DNA of 64,000 nucleotides. Source: Glaciecola sp. XM2. Lineage in GTDB: Bacteria > Pseudomonadota > Gammaproteobacteria > Enterobacterales > Alteromonadaceae. The stretch covers positions 190,300 through 254,299 of the forward strand of contig NZ_JAHEOJ010000025.1 in assembly GCF_018595715.1 (NCBI RefSeq), in the 5' to 3' direction. A program made the position numbers and the translations under genes. Within the stretch, counting starts at the first letter, position 1; every line of letters starts with the position of its first letter. Positions 51,375 through 61,624 of this stretch are shown piece after piece. A model generated the notes under the pieces. The model saw only the letters and a program-made list of their open reading frames with translations. It was not told the DNA's origin and searched no databases.

Positions 51375-53960
51375 CTAGCTTGCGCTTGCCAAAAAGTCTT
51401 GAGCAAAACGCTGCAGTACGCCACCGGCCGCATATATAGAGACTTCTTCAGCGGTATCGAGGCGACACGTAACAGGCACCGTAAGCTGCTCGCCGGTGGA
51501 CTTAGTGATAATCAAAGACAGATTAGTACCTGGCTTGCACTCGCCTTTAACATCAAAGGTTTCTGTGCCATCTATACCAAGCGTTTTGCGAGTTACTCCT
51601 TCTTTAAACTCCAGCGGCAATACACCCATACCTATCAAGTTTTGACGGTGAATGCGCTCAAAACCTTCAGCAACAATGGCCTCTACACCGGCGAGTCTTA
51701 CGCCTTTTGCAGCCCAGTCTCTTGAGCTACCTTGCCCATAGTCCGCACCTGCAATGATGATTAGTGGTTGTTTACGATTCATGTAGGTTTCAATTGCTTC
51801 CCACATACGCATGGTTTTGCCTTCTGGCTCCACACGCGCATATGAGCCCTGCTTAATCTCACCGTTCTCTGATACCATTTCATTTAATAACTTAGGATTA
51901 GCAAAAGTAGCGCGCTGAGCGGTTAAATGATCACCGCGGTGAGTCGCATATGAGTTAAAATCTTCCTCAGGCAGCCCCATTTTATGCAGGTATTCACCAG
52001 CTGCGCTGTTCATCTGAATCGCATTAGAAGGCGATAAATGATCCGTGGTGATATTATCGCCTAGCACCGCTAGCGGGCGCATACCGGTAAGTGTGGGCTC
52101 ACTCGCTAATGCACCCTCCCAATAGGGTGGGCGACGAATATAGGTCGACATCTCGCGCCAATCATAAAGCGGATTAAGGTTTGCCTCTTCTACTTTTAAA
52201 TCGAACATCGGCTCGTAAACTTTTCGGAACTGCTCTGGTTTGACCGACGCTTTTACTACCGCATTGATTTCCTCGTCAGTGGGCCAAATGTCTTTTAGCA
52301 GTATTGGCTTACCTGCAGCGTCAAACCCAAGGGGATCTTTTTCTATATCAAAACGGATGCTACCGGCAATGGCATAGGCAACAACTAAAGGCGGAGAAGC
52401 TAAGAAGGCTTGGTCAGCATGGGGGTGAATACGCCCGTCGAAGTTTCGGTTACCTGAAAGTACCGCCGTTGAGTAGAGGTCGCGACGCTTGATCTCTTCT
52501 TCGATTTTTGGATCTAAGCGGCCACTCATGCCATTACACGAGGTGCAGGCGAATGCAACCACGTCAAACCCAAGGGTCTGTAACTCTGGCAATAACTCTG
52601 CCTCTTCTAAATACAATTTAACCGTTTTAGAGCCAGGCGCAAGTGACGTTTTTACCCATGGCTTACGCTGCAGTCCAAGCTTATTGGCGTTGCGCGCGAT
52701 AAGACCTGCGGCAATCATATTGCGTGGGTTGCTCGTATTGGTACAGCTCGTAATCGCGGCGATAATCACCGCGCCGTCGGGCATTTCATCCCCATTCACT
52801 TCATATTTAGCTGCAATGCCTTTACTGGCCAAATCGGCGGTAGCCAAGCGTGCATGCGGGTTTGACGGGCCAGCCATATTTCGGCCAACCGATGATAAAT
52901 CAAACTTAAGGATGCGCTCGTATTCCGCTTCAACCATCGAATCAGCCCATAGACCAGTGTGCTTGGCATACTGCTCAACCAATTTCACTTGCTCGTCATC
53001 TCGGCCGGTGAGGGTGAGGTAATCAATCGTTTGCTCGTCGATATAAAACATGGCGGCAGTTGCGCCATATTCTGGGGTCATATTTGAGATGGTGGCGCGA
53101 TCGCCTAGGGTTAAGTGGCGAGTACCTTCGCCGTAAAACTCTAAATAGGAAGATACCACGCGCTCTTTACGTAAAAACTCCGTAAGTGCTAATACGATAT
53201 CAGTTGCCGTTATGCCTGCCTGCGGCTTACCGGTTAATTCAACACCAATAATGTCGGGTAAACGCAAGTAAGAAGCACGACCGAGCATGACACTTTCGGC
53301 TTCAAGGCCGCCCACACCAATCGAGATCACGCCGAGCGCATCTACCATTGGGGTGTGGCTATCAGTACCCACTAATGTATCTGGAAAAGCGACGCCATCG
53401 CGTATTTGCACTACCGGCGACATGCGCTCCAAGTTTATTTGATGCAAGATACCGTTGCCCTGCGGAATAACATCGACATTTTTAAAGGCAGTTTTGGTCC
53501 AGTTGATAAAGTGGAAGCGATCTTCGTTTCGTCTGTCTTCAATGACGCGGTTTTTTTCAAAGGCATTTTCTTCGTAACCGGCGTGCTCGACCGCTAACGA
53601 GTGATCAACGACGAGTTGCGTGGGAACTACTGGGTTAACTTTTGCTGGATCGCCGCCTTTGAGTGCAATGGCATCGCGCAAACCAGCGAGGTCTACTAGC
53701 GCCGTTTGACCAAGAATATCGTGACAAACTACGCGTGCTGGAAACCATGGAAAGTCTGAATCACGACGACGATAAATGATTTGCTCAAGTGCTTGCTGCA
53801 AATCTTCAGGGGGACATCGTCTTACCAAGTTCTCAGCATACACTTTTGATGTGTATGGTAGGCCTTTATAAGCATCTGGTTTAATCGCGTTTACAGCGGC
53901 TTCAGTGTCAAAATAATCTAACTTGCTGTTAGGTAAGGGTTTGCGATATTCGTAATTCAT
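51375..53960 (-). CDS. acnD: 2-methylcitrate dehydratase AcnD (Fe/S-dependent)
   Basis: An 861-residue aconitase-superfamily enzyme, the Fe-S alternative to PrpD. The motif set includes VVDHSLAVEHAGYEENAF, GTDSHTPMVDALGVISIGVGG, the cluster cysteines in AAITSCTNTSNPRNM and FACTSCNGMSGRL, and the swivel-domain IIAGADYGQGSSRDWAAKG. The length fits AcnD. It dehydrates 2-methylcitrate to trans-2-methylaconitate, which PrpF isomerises. It lies 107 nt downstream of prpC, and a long hairpin occupies that gap (54009-54042). Confidence 0.95.
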   Translation of the reverse strand: MNYEYRKPLPNSKLDYFDTEAAVNAIKPDAYKGLPYTSKVYAENLVRRCPPEDLQQALEQIIYRRRDSDFPWFPARVVCHDILGQTALVDLAGLRDAIALKGGDPAKVNPVVPTQLVVDHSLAVEHAGYEENAFEKNRVIEDRRNEDRFHFINWTKTAFKNVDVIPQGNGILHQINLERMSPVVQIRDGVAFPDTLVGTDSHTPMVDALGVISIGVGGLEAESVMLGRASYLRLPDIIGVELTGKPQAGITATDIVLALTEFLRKERVVSSYLEFYGEGTRHLTLGDRATISNMTPEYGATAAMFYIDEQTIDYLTLTGRDDEQVKLVEQYAKHTGLWADSMVEAEYERILKFDLSSVGRNMAGPSNPHARLATADLASKGIAAKYEVNGDEMPDGAVIIAAITSCTNTSNPRNMIAAGLIARNANKLGLQRKPWVKTSLAPGSKTVKLYLEEAELLPELQTLGFDVVAFACTSCNGMSGRLDPKIEEEIKRRDLYSTAVLSGNRNFDGRIHPHADQAFLASPPLVVAYAIAGSIRFDIEKDPLGFDAAGKPILLKDIWPTDEEINAVVKASVKPEQFRKVYEPMFDLKVEEANLNPLYDWREMSTYIRRPPYWEGALASEPTLTGMRPLAVLGDNITTDHLSPSNAIQMNSAAGEYLHKMGLPEEDFNSYATHRGDHLTAQRATFANPKLLNEMVSENGEIKQGSYARVEPEGKTMRMWEAIETYMNRKQPLIIIAGADYGQGSSRDWAAKGVRLAGVEAIVAEGFERIHRQNLIGMGVLPLEFKEGVTRKTLGIDGTETFDVKGECKPGTNLSLIITKSTGEQLTVPVTCRLDTAEEVSIYAAGGVLQRFAQDFLASAS

Positions 53961-54008
53961 GTTTCCTCCAATGCGTTGAAGTCAATACTGTGTTGTGGTG
54001 CAAGCTTC

Positions 54009-54042
54009 CTCCCTACGAATTCGTTGTCAATTCGCAAGGGAG
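54009..54042 (-). promoter_or_regulatory. Intra-operon hairpin between prpC and acnD
   Basis: CTCCCT-CGAATT (54009-54021) pairs with AATTCG-AGGGAG (54029-54042) with small bulges, a long stem in the prpC-acnD gap. It lacks a T-run, so a processing or stability element that tunes acnD relative to prpC is more likely than termination. Confidence 0.45.
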
Positions 54043-54067
54043 CAAATTTGCTATATGTCCGCTGCGC

Positions 54068-55192
54068 TTAACCGCGCTCAGCAATAGGCGGCACGTCACG
54101 GATGTCTTCACCCGTATAGTCAGCAGATGGTCTAATGATGCGATTGTCTGCACGTTGCTCCATCACGTGAGCAGCCCAACCGGTCAGACGTGACATAACA
54201 AAAATAGGCGTGAATAATTTCGTTGGGATCCCCATGAAGTTATACGCTGATGCATGGAAGAAATCTGCATTACAGAAAAGCTTCTTCTCGCGCCACATCA
54301 CTTCTTCACATTTCACCGACACCGGATATAAGACGGTATCACCCACTTCTGCCGCTAACTTTTCTGACCAACCTTTAATGATTTCGTTGCGAGGGTCTGA
54401 CTCAGAGTAAATCGCGTGACCAAAGCCCATAATTTTATCTTTACGCGCTAACTTAGCCATCATTTCTTCTTCGGCATGCTCTGGTGATGTAAAGCCTTCA
54501 ATTAACTCCATAGCCGCTTCGTTAGCGCCGCCATGTAATGGACCGCGCAGTGATCCAATCGCACCGGTAATACATGAATGCATATCCGATAAGGTCGATG
54601 CGCAAACACGAGCGGTAAACGTTGATGCATTAAACTCATGCTCCGCATACAAAATTAACGATACGTGCATGACCTGCTCGAACAGCGCTTTTGGTTTTTC
54701 ACCATGCAAGAGGTGTAAAAAATGTCCGCCGATTGAATCGTCATCGGTCTCTACGTCAATGCGCACGCCATCGTGGCTAAAGCGATACCAGTAACAAATA
54801 ATCGATGGGAAACACGCTAACATGCGGTCTGTCACTTCGTGCTGCTGCTCAAAGCTATCTTCCATTTCTAAATTGCCTAGCATTGAACAACCGGTACGTA
54901 ATACATCCATAGGGTGAGCATTCGCCGGGATGCGCTCAAGCACGTCTTTTAGGGCTTGCGGCAAACCGCGCAAACCTTTAAGCGTCGTTTTATATTCGTC
55001 TAACTGAGCTTGCGTAGGCAAGTCGCCCTTGAGAATTAAATATGCCACTTCTTCAAATTGACATGTTTCGGCTAGATCTTTTACATCATAGCCACGGTAG
55101 GTAAGACCCGAGCCGGATACGCCTACGGTAGAAAGTGCGGTTTTGCCTGCAACTTGACCGCGAAGGCCTGCGCCACTGAGTACTTTTGCCAT
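54068..55192 (-). CDS. prpC: 2-methylcitrate synthase
   Basis: A 374-residue member of the citrate-synthase family. Catalytic signatures LHGGANEAAMELI and MGFGHAIYSESDPRN are present; the context and the short N-terminus GLRGQVAGKTALSTVG mark it as the PrpC form, condensing propionyl-CoA with oxaloacetate. It may also have citrate-synthase side activity. It lies 54 nt after prpB. Confidence 0.95.
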   Translation of the reverse strand: MAKVLSGAGLRGQVAGKTALSTVGVSGSGLTYRGYDVKDLAETCQFEEVAYLILKGDLPTQAQLDEYKTTLKGLRGLPQALKDVLERIPANAHPMDVLRTGCSMLGNLEMEDSFEQQHEVTDRMLACFPSIICYWYRFSHDGVRIDVETDDDSIGGHFLHLLHGEKPKALFEQVMHVSLILYAEHEFNASTFTARVCASTLSDMHSCITGAIGSLRGPLHGGANEAAMELIEGFTSPEHAEEEMMAKLARKDKIMGFGHAIYSESDPRNEIIKGWSEKLAAEVGDTVLYPVSVKCEEVMWREKKLFCNADFFHASAYNFMGIPTKLFTPIFVMSRLTGWAAHVMEQRADNRIIRPSADYTGEDIRDVPPIAERG

Positions 55193-55246
55193 TTTTTACT
55201 CCAATTCTTACTAATTAAATTAAGTGAATGTGTGTGCTAATTTGAA

Positions 55247-56119
55247 TTATTTTTGTTGTGCAAACAGCTCATCAAGCTTTTGCTCATAGTCGTGATAGCC
55301 AAGATAATCATAAAGGTCCATGCGCGTTTGCATGGTATCGATAACGGCTTTTTGATCGCCATTGGCCAAGATTGACTGATATACATTTTCAGCCGCTTTG
55401 TTCATCGCTCTAAAGGCACTTAATGGATAAAGCACCATGGCTGCGCCCCACTCTCCGAGCTCTTTTTTGTTCCATAACTCAGTTTGTCCAAACTCTGTTA
55501 TGTTTGCCAAGATAGGAACATCTAGCGCATCAGCGAACGCGCGATAATGTTCTTCGGTTTTAATTGCTTCTGCAAAAATACCGTCTGCACCGGCTGCTAC
55601 ATAGGCTTTTGCCCGCTCAATCGCCGCTTCTAGCCCTTCTTGAGCGAATGCGTCGGTACGTGCCATGATGAAAAAGTCTGGGTCGGTGCGTGCATCTACG
55701 GCCGATTTGATTCTGTCGACCATTTCTTGTGTGCTTACGATTTCTTTATTTGGGCGATGTCCACAACGTTTTTGGGCTACTTGGTCTTCCATATGCACCG
55801 CAGCTGCGCCCGCCTTTTCCATATCGCGAATGGTTTTAGCGATGTTAAACGCGCCACCCCAGCCAGTATCGATATCGACCAATAAAGGCAGGCTGCTTGC
55901 CGCAGTAATGCGCTGCACATCGGCCAGTACATCATTTAAAGACGTCATGCCAAGGTCGGGCAAACCATATGATGCGTTAGCAACACCGCCACCAGACAGG
56001 TAGATAGCCTTGTGACCAATCTTTTGTGCCATTATGGCGCTGTAGGCGTTGATGGTACCAACAATCTGTAAGGGTGTATTTTCAGCTAACGCTGCGCGGA
56101 ATTTTTTACCTGCACTCAT
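55247..56119 (-). CDS. prpB: 2-methylisocitrate lyase
   Basis: A 290-residue PEP-mutase/isocitrate-lyase superfamily enzyme. The metal-binding [17 protein letters not shown] and the active-site cysteine C119 in [14 protein letters not shown] are intact. It splits 2-methylisocitrate into pyruvate and succinate, the last step of propionate breakdown. Its ATG overlaps the regulator's stop by 4 nt (56116-56119), so the first enzyme is coupled to the repressor gene. Confidence 0.96.
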   Translation of the reverse strand: MSAGKKFRAALAENTPLQIVGTINAYSAIMAQKIGHKAIYLSGGGVANASYGLPDLGMTSLNDVLADVQRITAASSLPLLVDIDTGWGGAFNIAKTIRDMEKAGAAAVHMEDQVAQKRCGHRPNKEIVSTQEMVDRIKSAVDARTDPDFFIMARTDAFAQEGLEAAIERAKAYVAAGADGIFAEAIKTEEHYRAFADALDVPILANITEFGQTELWNKKELGEWGAAMVLYPLSAFRAMNKAAENVYQSILANGDQKAVIDTMQTRMDLYDYLGYHDYEQKLDELFAQQK

Positions 56120-56781
56120 GGAATAGTCCTCAGTTTGGCTTCAATGTTATTTTTTGAATAAAGAATGTGGCGACGCATGAGCAGCTCAGCTAACTCCGCA
56201 TCGCGATGGGATATTGCTTGTACGATATTGGTATGCTCGGCAAACGCCGTAGTCACGCGCGGTCCAGCCATGCCAAGCTGAACCCGATACATACGCACTA
56301 AATGATAAATATTATTGGTGAGCATGGAGATTAACTGCTGATTATGACTGCCAAGAACAATACGATAATGAAAGTCCACATCACCCGCTTCTTGGTAGTA
56401 TGACTCACCGTTTTTCACTTGTTTTGCGTGATTATTTAAAAGGCTCTGTAGCTCTTCGATTTCATCATCGCTCATGTTTTGCGCCGCTAATCTTGCAGCC
56501 ATGCCTTCGAGTGCTTCACGCACTTGATACAGTTGAATGAGGCCGTCTAACGTAAGCGTGACCACTTTCGCGCCTACATTTGCCTTGCGCTCAACCAAGC
56601 TAGCGTTTTCTAAGCGGTTGATTGCCTCTCGCACCACTGCTCGACTGACACCATAATTTGTCGACAATTCAGCTTCACTTAATTTTGCACCCGCCTTGAT
56701 AACACCCTCCACCACATCTGCACGCAAGGCAATAAATGTCTTGTCTGATGAGGTTACAGGGGCTTCTTGAAAAGGCGACAT
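56116..56781 (-). CDS. GntR/FCD-family regulator of the methylcitrate operon
   Basis: A 221-residue regulator with an N-terminal winged helix ([31 protein letters not shown], about 33-63) and a C-terminal FCD helical ligand domain ([20 protein letters not shown], then [13 protein letters not shown]). FCD proteins bind carboxylic acids, so 2-methylcitrate or propionyl-CoA-derived acids are plausible effectors. It is the first gene of regulator-prpB-prpC-acnD-prpF; the operator-like palindrome at 56802-56813 overlaps its promoter, suggesting autorepression. In this window the PrpR-type sigma-54 protein belongs instead to the hydantoinase operon. Confidence 0.9.
   Translation of the reverse strand: MSPFQEAPVTSSDKTFIALRADVVEGVIKAGAKLSEAELSTNYGVSRAVVREAINRLENASLVERKANVGAKVVTLTLDGLIQLYQVREALEGMAARLAAQNMSDDEIEELQSLLNNHAKQVKNGESYYQEAGDVDFHYRIVLGSHNQQLISMLTNNIYHLVRMYRVQLGMAGPRVTTAFAEHTNIVQAISHRDAELAELLMRRHILYSKNNIEAKLRTIP
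56658..56667. promoter_or_regulatory. Second operator-like site inside the GntR gene
   Basis: TTGTCGACAA, the core of the promoter-proximal palindrome, recurs inside the start of the regulator gene, 145 bp centre to centre from the first site. I did not notice other copies of this 10-mer in the window. Such spacing would permit a looped repressor tetramer. Coding constraint alone could also produce it. Confidence 0.45.
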
Positions 56782-56801
56782 GAAAAGCTCGTTGAAGTTG
56801 G

Positions 56802-56839
56802 ATTGTCGACAATATAGAGAGTTTTGAGGCTTATTTCAA
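56802..56839 (-). promoter_or_regulatory. prp operon promoter overlapped by a palindromic operator
   Basis: On the minus strand TTGAAA (56834-56839), a 17-bp spacer and TATATT (56811-56816) form a good sigma-70 promoter. The perfect 12-bp palindrome ATTGTCGACAAT (56802-56813) overlaps the -10 element by three bases and extends across the likely start site, 21 nt before the regulator's ATG. Short palindromes of this size and style are typical GntR/FCD operators. Confidence 0.7.
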
Positions 56840-57181
56840 GGGATACTACGACAAATGTCTAAGCTACCAGTGAATTTTCAAGGATACGGGTTTAGGCCAA
56901 GCTCACGTATCGCTCAATGTTATTTTGCATAGTGCGGTTACTTTAGCCGTGGATTAAAAGCTGTTGGCCTAATTTTTATTGTGATGGCATATCGCCAGTC
57001 TCTGTGTCCGCAGTGTAAAAAAACTTGCAGACAACGGCTGGTCAATCAAACAATATAGAAGCTGCGGTGTTAAGCGCACCTAGTAAGCACTTAAACCGCT
57101 CACAAGCTCGCTAGATAAACAACTACGTAGGCTTAGCTTTGCGTCAATGTTAGTGGGTAAGATCAACGAAATAGGTTGTTA
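56840..57181. other. Intergenic stretch with an imperfect inverted repeat
   Basis: No gene is supportable here. A plus-strand traces-only frame (CPQCKKTCRQRL) around 57000-57050 ends quickly. GCGGTGTTAAG (57064-57074) and CTTAAACCGC (57090-57099) form a 10-bp stem with one bulged base. The promoter of the small membrane protein should lie in the last 80 bases but is not obvious. Confidence 0.4.
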
Positions 57182-57484
57182 ATGAAATCGAATAAAACAA
57201 CAGTTGCCGGTTTAGCTTTTATTTTAGTCTTTGTGTCTTTGGTGCTTACATACAGTTATGTAGTAAACCTCTCATCTACAGTATCCGCGATTACCGGATA
57301 TTTATTTGCAATCTTTTTGTTGCCATTACTTGCGTGTCTGGCTTTTTCTTTCACGATAAATCAAACTATTGCAAAAACGCTGAATAAAAAACAGAAACTG
57401 ATAATTTTACTGCTCCCTTCTTTAGCAGTATTGTGTATCAACTTAGGTTTTTTCTTTCTCTTTCACTATATTGGAACGCATTGA
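57182..57484 (+). CDS. Small three-helix membrane protein, unknown
   Basis: A 100-residue hydrophobic protein with three predicted membrane helices (about residues 8-29, 38-57 and 72-95) separated by short polar loops (INQTIAKTLNKKQK). I start at the ATG at 57182, with AGG seven bases before; a TTG two codons earlier is also possible. The C-terminus ends in a short FHYIGTH tail. No family is recognised. It is a single gene with no functional neighbours. Confidence 0.6.
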   Translation: MKSNKTTVAGLAFILVFVSLVLTYSYVVNLSSTVSAITGYLFAIFLLPLLACLAFSFTINQTIAKTLNKKQKLIILLLPSLAVLCINLGFFFLFHYIGTH

Positions 57485-57557
57485 TAAGTTCGCATAACAA
57501 CACAATCAGCCGCCTCGGAACTCTGTTTCGACGCTTCCCGCTTACATAGCAAATGAC

Positions 57558-57887
57558 CTACGCTTTTGCATGCAATTCGTGAGGTTCAGTTGTTTTACAT
57601 GCTAAGTAAAACAATACCAGCGCCGCAATTTTGGTTAGGTGAATAAAGGCTGAAACAATAAACAAAGCTCCACCAATCTCTACGCTGCTTTGCATAAAAC
57701 TCACCCCAATATGACTAAGCGAAGCAACCAGAGCGATCATGATGAACATACCTAACTCACGCGGGGAAATGGGTTTTTTGTTTGCTCTTACGTCTTTAAA
57801 ATAAACTGCGTAGTAAATGAGTGCAGGGAGCACAGACATGAAAACAGTCGCAATTGCCATACTTTTTAACAGGGGGTTTCTATTCAT
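57558..57887 (-). CDS. Small three-helix membrane protein, unknown
   Basis: A 109-residue protein with hydrophobic segments at about 9-29, 46-66 and 73-97 and a polar KDVRANKKPISPREL loop. A GGAGCAGTA ribosome site precedes the ATG. It is convergent with the other small membrane protein gene but not clearly homologous to it. No family recognised; monocistronic. Confidence 0.65.
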   Translation of the reverse strand: MNRNPLLKSMAIATVFMSVLPALIYYAVYFKDVRANKKPISPRELGMFIMIALVASLSHIGVSFMQSSVEIGGALFIVSAFIHLTKIAALVLFYLACKTTEPHELHAKA

Positions 57888-58055
57888 TACTGCTCCTTAA
57901 ATTTGAGCGCGCAGAATACCGCCTTTATAATAAATATCCATTCGAAATAGCATTGCTTATATATCAGGTTTCGCTTGATATCTCTTTTAAGACCTCGCGT
58001 AACATGGGAGTCATAGCTATTTAGTGCTCATAATTTCTGTAAAACTTTACAAAAA

Positions 58056-58607
58056 CTACCCGGCCATGTACGCCATCATTTCCTTGACGACTTTAAGTCG
58101 CTCTGGATTGTCATTGAGCATGTAGTCTATGCTCTGTAGCCGCTGGTGATCTTCAATTCGGTCGAGGAAAAACACACCATTTAGATGGTCGACTTCATGT
58201 TGCACCAAGCCTGATTCTTCACCTGTCATGGTGCGCGTTTGCGCATTTCCGTATTGATCTAAATAGCTGACCTCAACTTGCTGATGCCTTAAGACCACAC
58301 CACGCACGTTATACAAACTAAAGCACTCTTCTTCAAACTCAAACATCTCACTAGAAAGTGAAGTGAAGCTCGGGTTTATCATCGGTACAAATTCACCATC
58401 TAAACGCAGCATAATCGCGCGAATGGGTTGCCCCACCTGGGGCGCAGAAACTGCATTACCATTTTCGTCAGAGATTGCTTTTATGCCATTGAGCACATCT
58501 TGCATAAGTTTTAGAGTAGATTGTACTACTTCTGAGGATACATCTTGCGGCGCAACCTCTTTTGATACTTTCCGTAGTATGGGATGCCCTAGCTGTTTAA
58601 TGCGCAT
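58056..58607 (-). CDS. def: Peptide deformylase (divergent motif version)
   Basis: A 183-residue metalloprotease-fold enzyme removing N-formyl groups from nascent proteins. The zinc/iron site H137-E138-x-x-H141 (VQHEVDHLNGVFFLDRI) and ligand C95 are present, but motif 1 is GNAVSAPQ (50-57) instead of GxGLAAPQ, and motif 2 is EECFS (93-97) instead of EGCLS. This marks a secondary, divergent deformylase; a canonical def next to fmt is expected elsewhere. AGGAG precedes the ATG, which overlaps the neighbouring gene's 3' end by 11 nt, so the two are co-expressed. Confidence 0.85.
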   Translation of the reverse strand: MRIKQLGHPILRKVSKEVAPQDVSSEVVQSTLKLMQDVLNGIKAISDENGNAVSAPQVGQPIRAIMLRLDGEFVPMINPSFTSLSSEMFEFEEECFSLYNVRGVVLRHQQVEVSYLDQYGNAQTRTMTGEESGLVQHEVDHLNGVFFLDRIEDHQRLQSIDYMLNDNPERLKVVKEMMAYMAG

Positions 58608-58947
58608 AATCTAATCTCCTGTTCCAATCACCCTGATGCTCGCGGGTGCATGCTTCTTCTGTGTCAAAAATCACGTGCTTTTTGGGATGTTTGAGTAAAA
58701 AACCCGATTTTAATAACGCGCCATGAATACGTTTGATCAACAATACCGTTTGCTCTGTTTCTTTTGCAAGATGTAAGGATTGGTCAGTATCAAATACACA
58801 ACGCACCACTAAACTACCCGGAAAGTTTGAATAGTCGGCGGTATGTGTCAGCCAGTCAAACCCGAGTACGTCTTGCTTACACTGCTCACATGCTATTGTG
58901 AGTGCCTGAACAACCTGCTTGTCTAACTTCTTGATGGTTTTTTTCAT
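58597..58947 (-). CDS. Conserved hypothetical protein upstream of deformylase
   Basis: A 116-residue soluble protein starting MKKTIKKLDKQVVQALTIAC and continuing with VLGFDWLTHTADYSNFPGSL, then a beta strand VVRCVFDT. It ends with a charged helix region (HQGDWNRRLDYAH). I recall similar sequences in Alteromonadales annotated only as hypothetical, sometimes mislabelled as Fis-type regulators; no DNA-binding motif is visible here. It overlaps def by 11 nt, so a link to translation is possible but unproven. Confidence 0.7.
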   Translation of the reverse strand: MKKTIKKLDKQVVQALTIACEQCKQDVLGFDWLTHTADYSNFPGSLVVRCVFDTDQSLHLAKETEQTVLLIKRIHGALLKSGFLLKHPKKHVIFDTEEACTREHQGDWNRRLDYAH

Positions 58948-59013
58948 GTGTTAATAAATAATCCCAGTTAAACATTGACCATAACGTCCGTGTAGACTCT
59001 ATAACCTCAACGA

Positions 59014-59427
59014 TTAAAAATCGACCTTCTTTCGCAATGCCTTGTTCATACCGTTGCGCTTTTTGGCATCTACCCGCTTCTTTTTAGCATTTAAGCTCGG
59101 ACGAGTCGCTCGCCTAGGTTTTTTCTCGACTAAAACAGAGGCAATCAGCGCTTTTAAGCGAGCAATCGCATCGTCTTTGTTTTTTTCTTGGGTGCGGTGC
59201 GACTGCGCCTTGATCACAACAATGCCCTCTTTATTGATACGCGAGTCAGAAAGCACGAGCAAGCGCGCCTTATATTTTTCAGGCAAGGTGGATTGTGCAA
59301 TATCAAATCGCAAATGAATCGCTGTTGCGACCTTATTGACGTTTTGCCCGCCGTTGCCCGCTGAGCGAATAGCGCTCAGTTGATACTGGTCTTCGTCAAT
59401 ATGGATATTGTGCGGCAAAGAAATCAC
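59014..59427 (-). CDS. arfB: Peptidyl-tRNA hydrolase ArfB (ribosome rescue)
   Basis: A 137-residue rescue factor. The catalytic GGQ lies at 26-28 within SAGNGGQNVNKVATAIHLRF, and the C-terminal basic tail (RRATRPSLNAKKKRVDAKKR) that enters the mRNA channel of stalled ribosomes is present. The length and layout match E. coli YaeJ. The start is GTG at 59427 with no evident ribosome site. It is in the same direction as the def pair, 66 nt upstream of the hypothetical protein, making a small translation-related group. Confidence 0.93.
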   Translation of the reverse strand: MISLPHNIHIDEDQYQLSAIRSAGNGGQNVNKVATAIHLRFDIAQSTLPEKYKARLLVLSDSRINKEGIVVIKAQSHRTQEKNKDDAIARLKALIASVLVEKKPRRATRPSLNAKKKRVDAKKRNGMNKALRKKVDF

Positions 59428-59647
59428 GTAACGGAGTAAACCTTTTCATTTATGACTGCGACACATCAATATGCCGCATATGTCTATTAGACCAATTATT
59501 GAGAGTTTTGACTAATGAATAATAAAATCGGAAATTTCATTAGCCTGTAACTTATTGTTTTTCATGAATTTTAATGCTGGCATACATTGTGCTAATTACC
59601 CACATGCAGCACTTACCCATATTGCTTATAATAAAAAGGAATCATAC

Positions 59648-60331
59648 ATGACTAAGCGAATGAAATTACCTGTTTATGGTTTTATTGGCATTATCGCCGC
59701 AACATTAATACTCACCGGATGCATTATTCACGTTGGCGCAAGCGATGGAAAAGGCGCATATACTTACACTGATGGTGATGATTACACCAGCACCAACAAA
59801 TCCGTGAAAGTCGCTAAAGGACTGACGGTTGGCGAAGTATCGTCGGTAAATGGTTCATTATCTCTAGATGACAATGTCACGGCCGAAGAGGTCAGTAATG
59901 TGAACGGGCGCATTCGTATTGGTGATAACGTGACTGTAGAAAGCGTCAGTATCGTCAATGGGTCTATCAATATTGGCGAGGGTTTTAGCGCTTCAGAAGA
60001 TGTAAGCACGGTAAATGGAAACATTAATATCGAGCAAAACAGCAACGTGGGTGCCAGTATTACCACAGTTAATGGTGACGTCGATTTAGACAACGTCACG
60101 GTGGCTGAAAATATTGTTACTGTCAATGGCGATATCGCCCTGCTCAACGGCACTATTGTAGAAGGCGATGTGCGATTTGAACGCAAACCACAGCGCAATA
60201 ACCGCTCTAACCGACCACCCACCCTGAAAGTAGACGCTTCATCACAAATACGCGGTGCAATCATTATTTATGATGAGGTCAATTTCGAATTTGCCGACCC
60301 TACATTGATGGATAAAGTGCAGCGCAGATAA
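59648..60331 (+). CDS. Lipoprotein with VNG-repeat beta-solenoid (DUF4097/bactofilin-like)
   Basis: A 227-residue lipoprotein from ATG 59648 (AGGAA upstream; a much earlier in-frame ATG at 59555 would bury the signal). The lipobox LILTGC gives C25. The mature part has six repeats of about 20 residues, each with a VNG turn (SSVNGS, SNVNGR, SIVNGS, STVNGN, TTVNGD, VTVNGD) alternating with V/I-rich strands, a right-handed solenoid pattern like DUF4097 or bactofilin proteins. A basic linker (ERKPQRNNRSNRPP) precedes the last strands. It is probably an envelope structural or stress-response lipoprotein; no partner genes are adjacent. Confidence 0.8.
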   Translation: MTKRMKLPVYGFIGIIAATLILTGCIIHVGASDGKGAYTYTDGDDYTSTNKSVKVAKGLTVGEVSSVNGSLSLDDNVTAEEVSNVNGRIRIGDNVTVESVSIVNGSINIGEGFSASEDVSTVNGNINIEQNSNVGASITTVNGDVDLDNVTVAENIVTVNGDIALLNGTIVEGDVRFERKPQRNNRSNRPPTLKVDASSQIRGAIIIYDEVNFEFADPTLMDKVQRR

Positions 60332-60476
60332 CCCTTTCAAATACTTCATCTCTCCCGATGGCAGCGCGGCACTCACAATTTGGTGAGGCCGCAATAGCTG
60401 CAGCGCAACAAAAACAGCGATCCACATTGCAACTATTGCGTATTTCATCAACACTTAGAGCATCTAAACAAAATGA

Positions 60477-61616
<1,140 letters not shown>

Positions 61617-61624
61617 GGGATAAT

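Noticed and set aside
57064-57099. Imperfect inverted repeat resembling an integron attC site beside a small membrane gene
   Set aside because: The conserved attC core boxes (RYYYAAC and GTTRRRY) are not found at the ends and no integrase is present.
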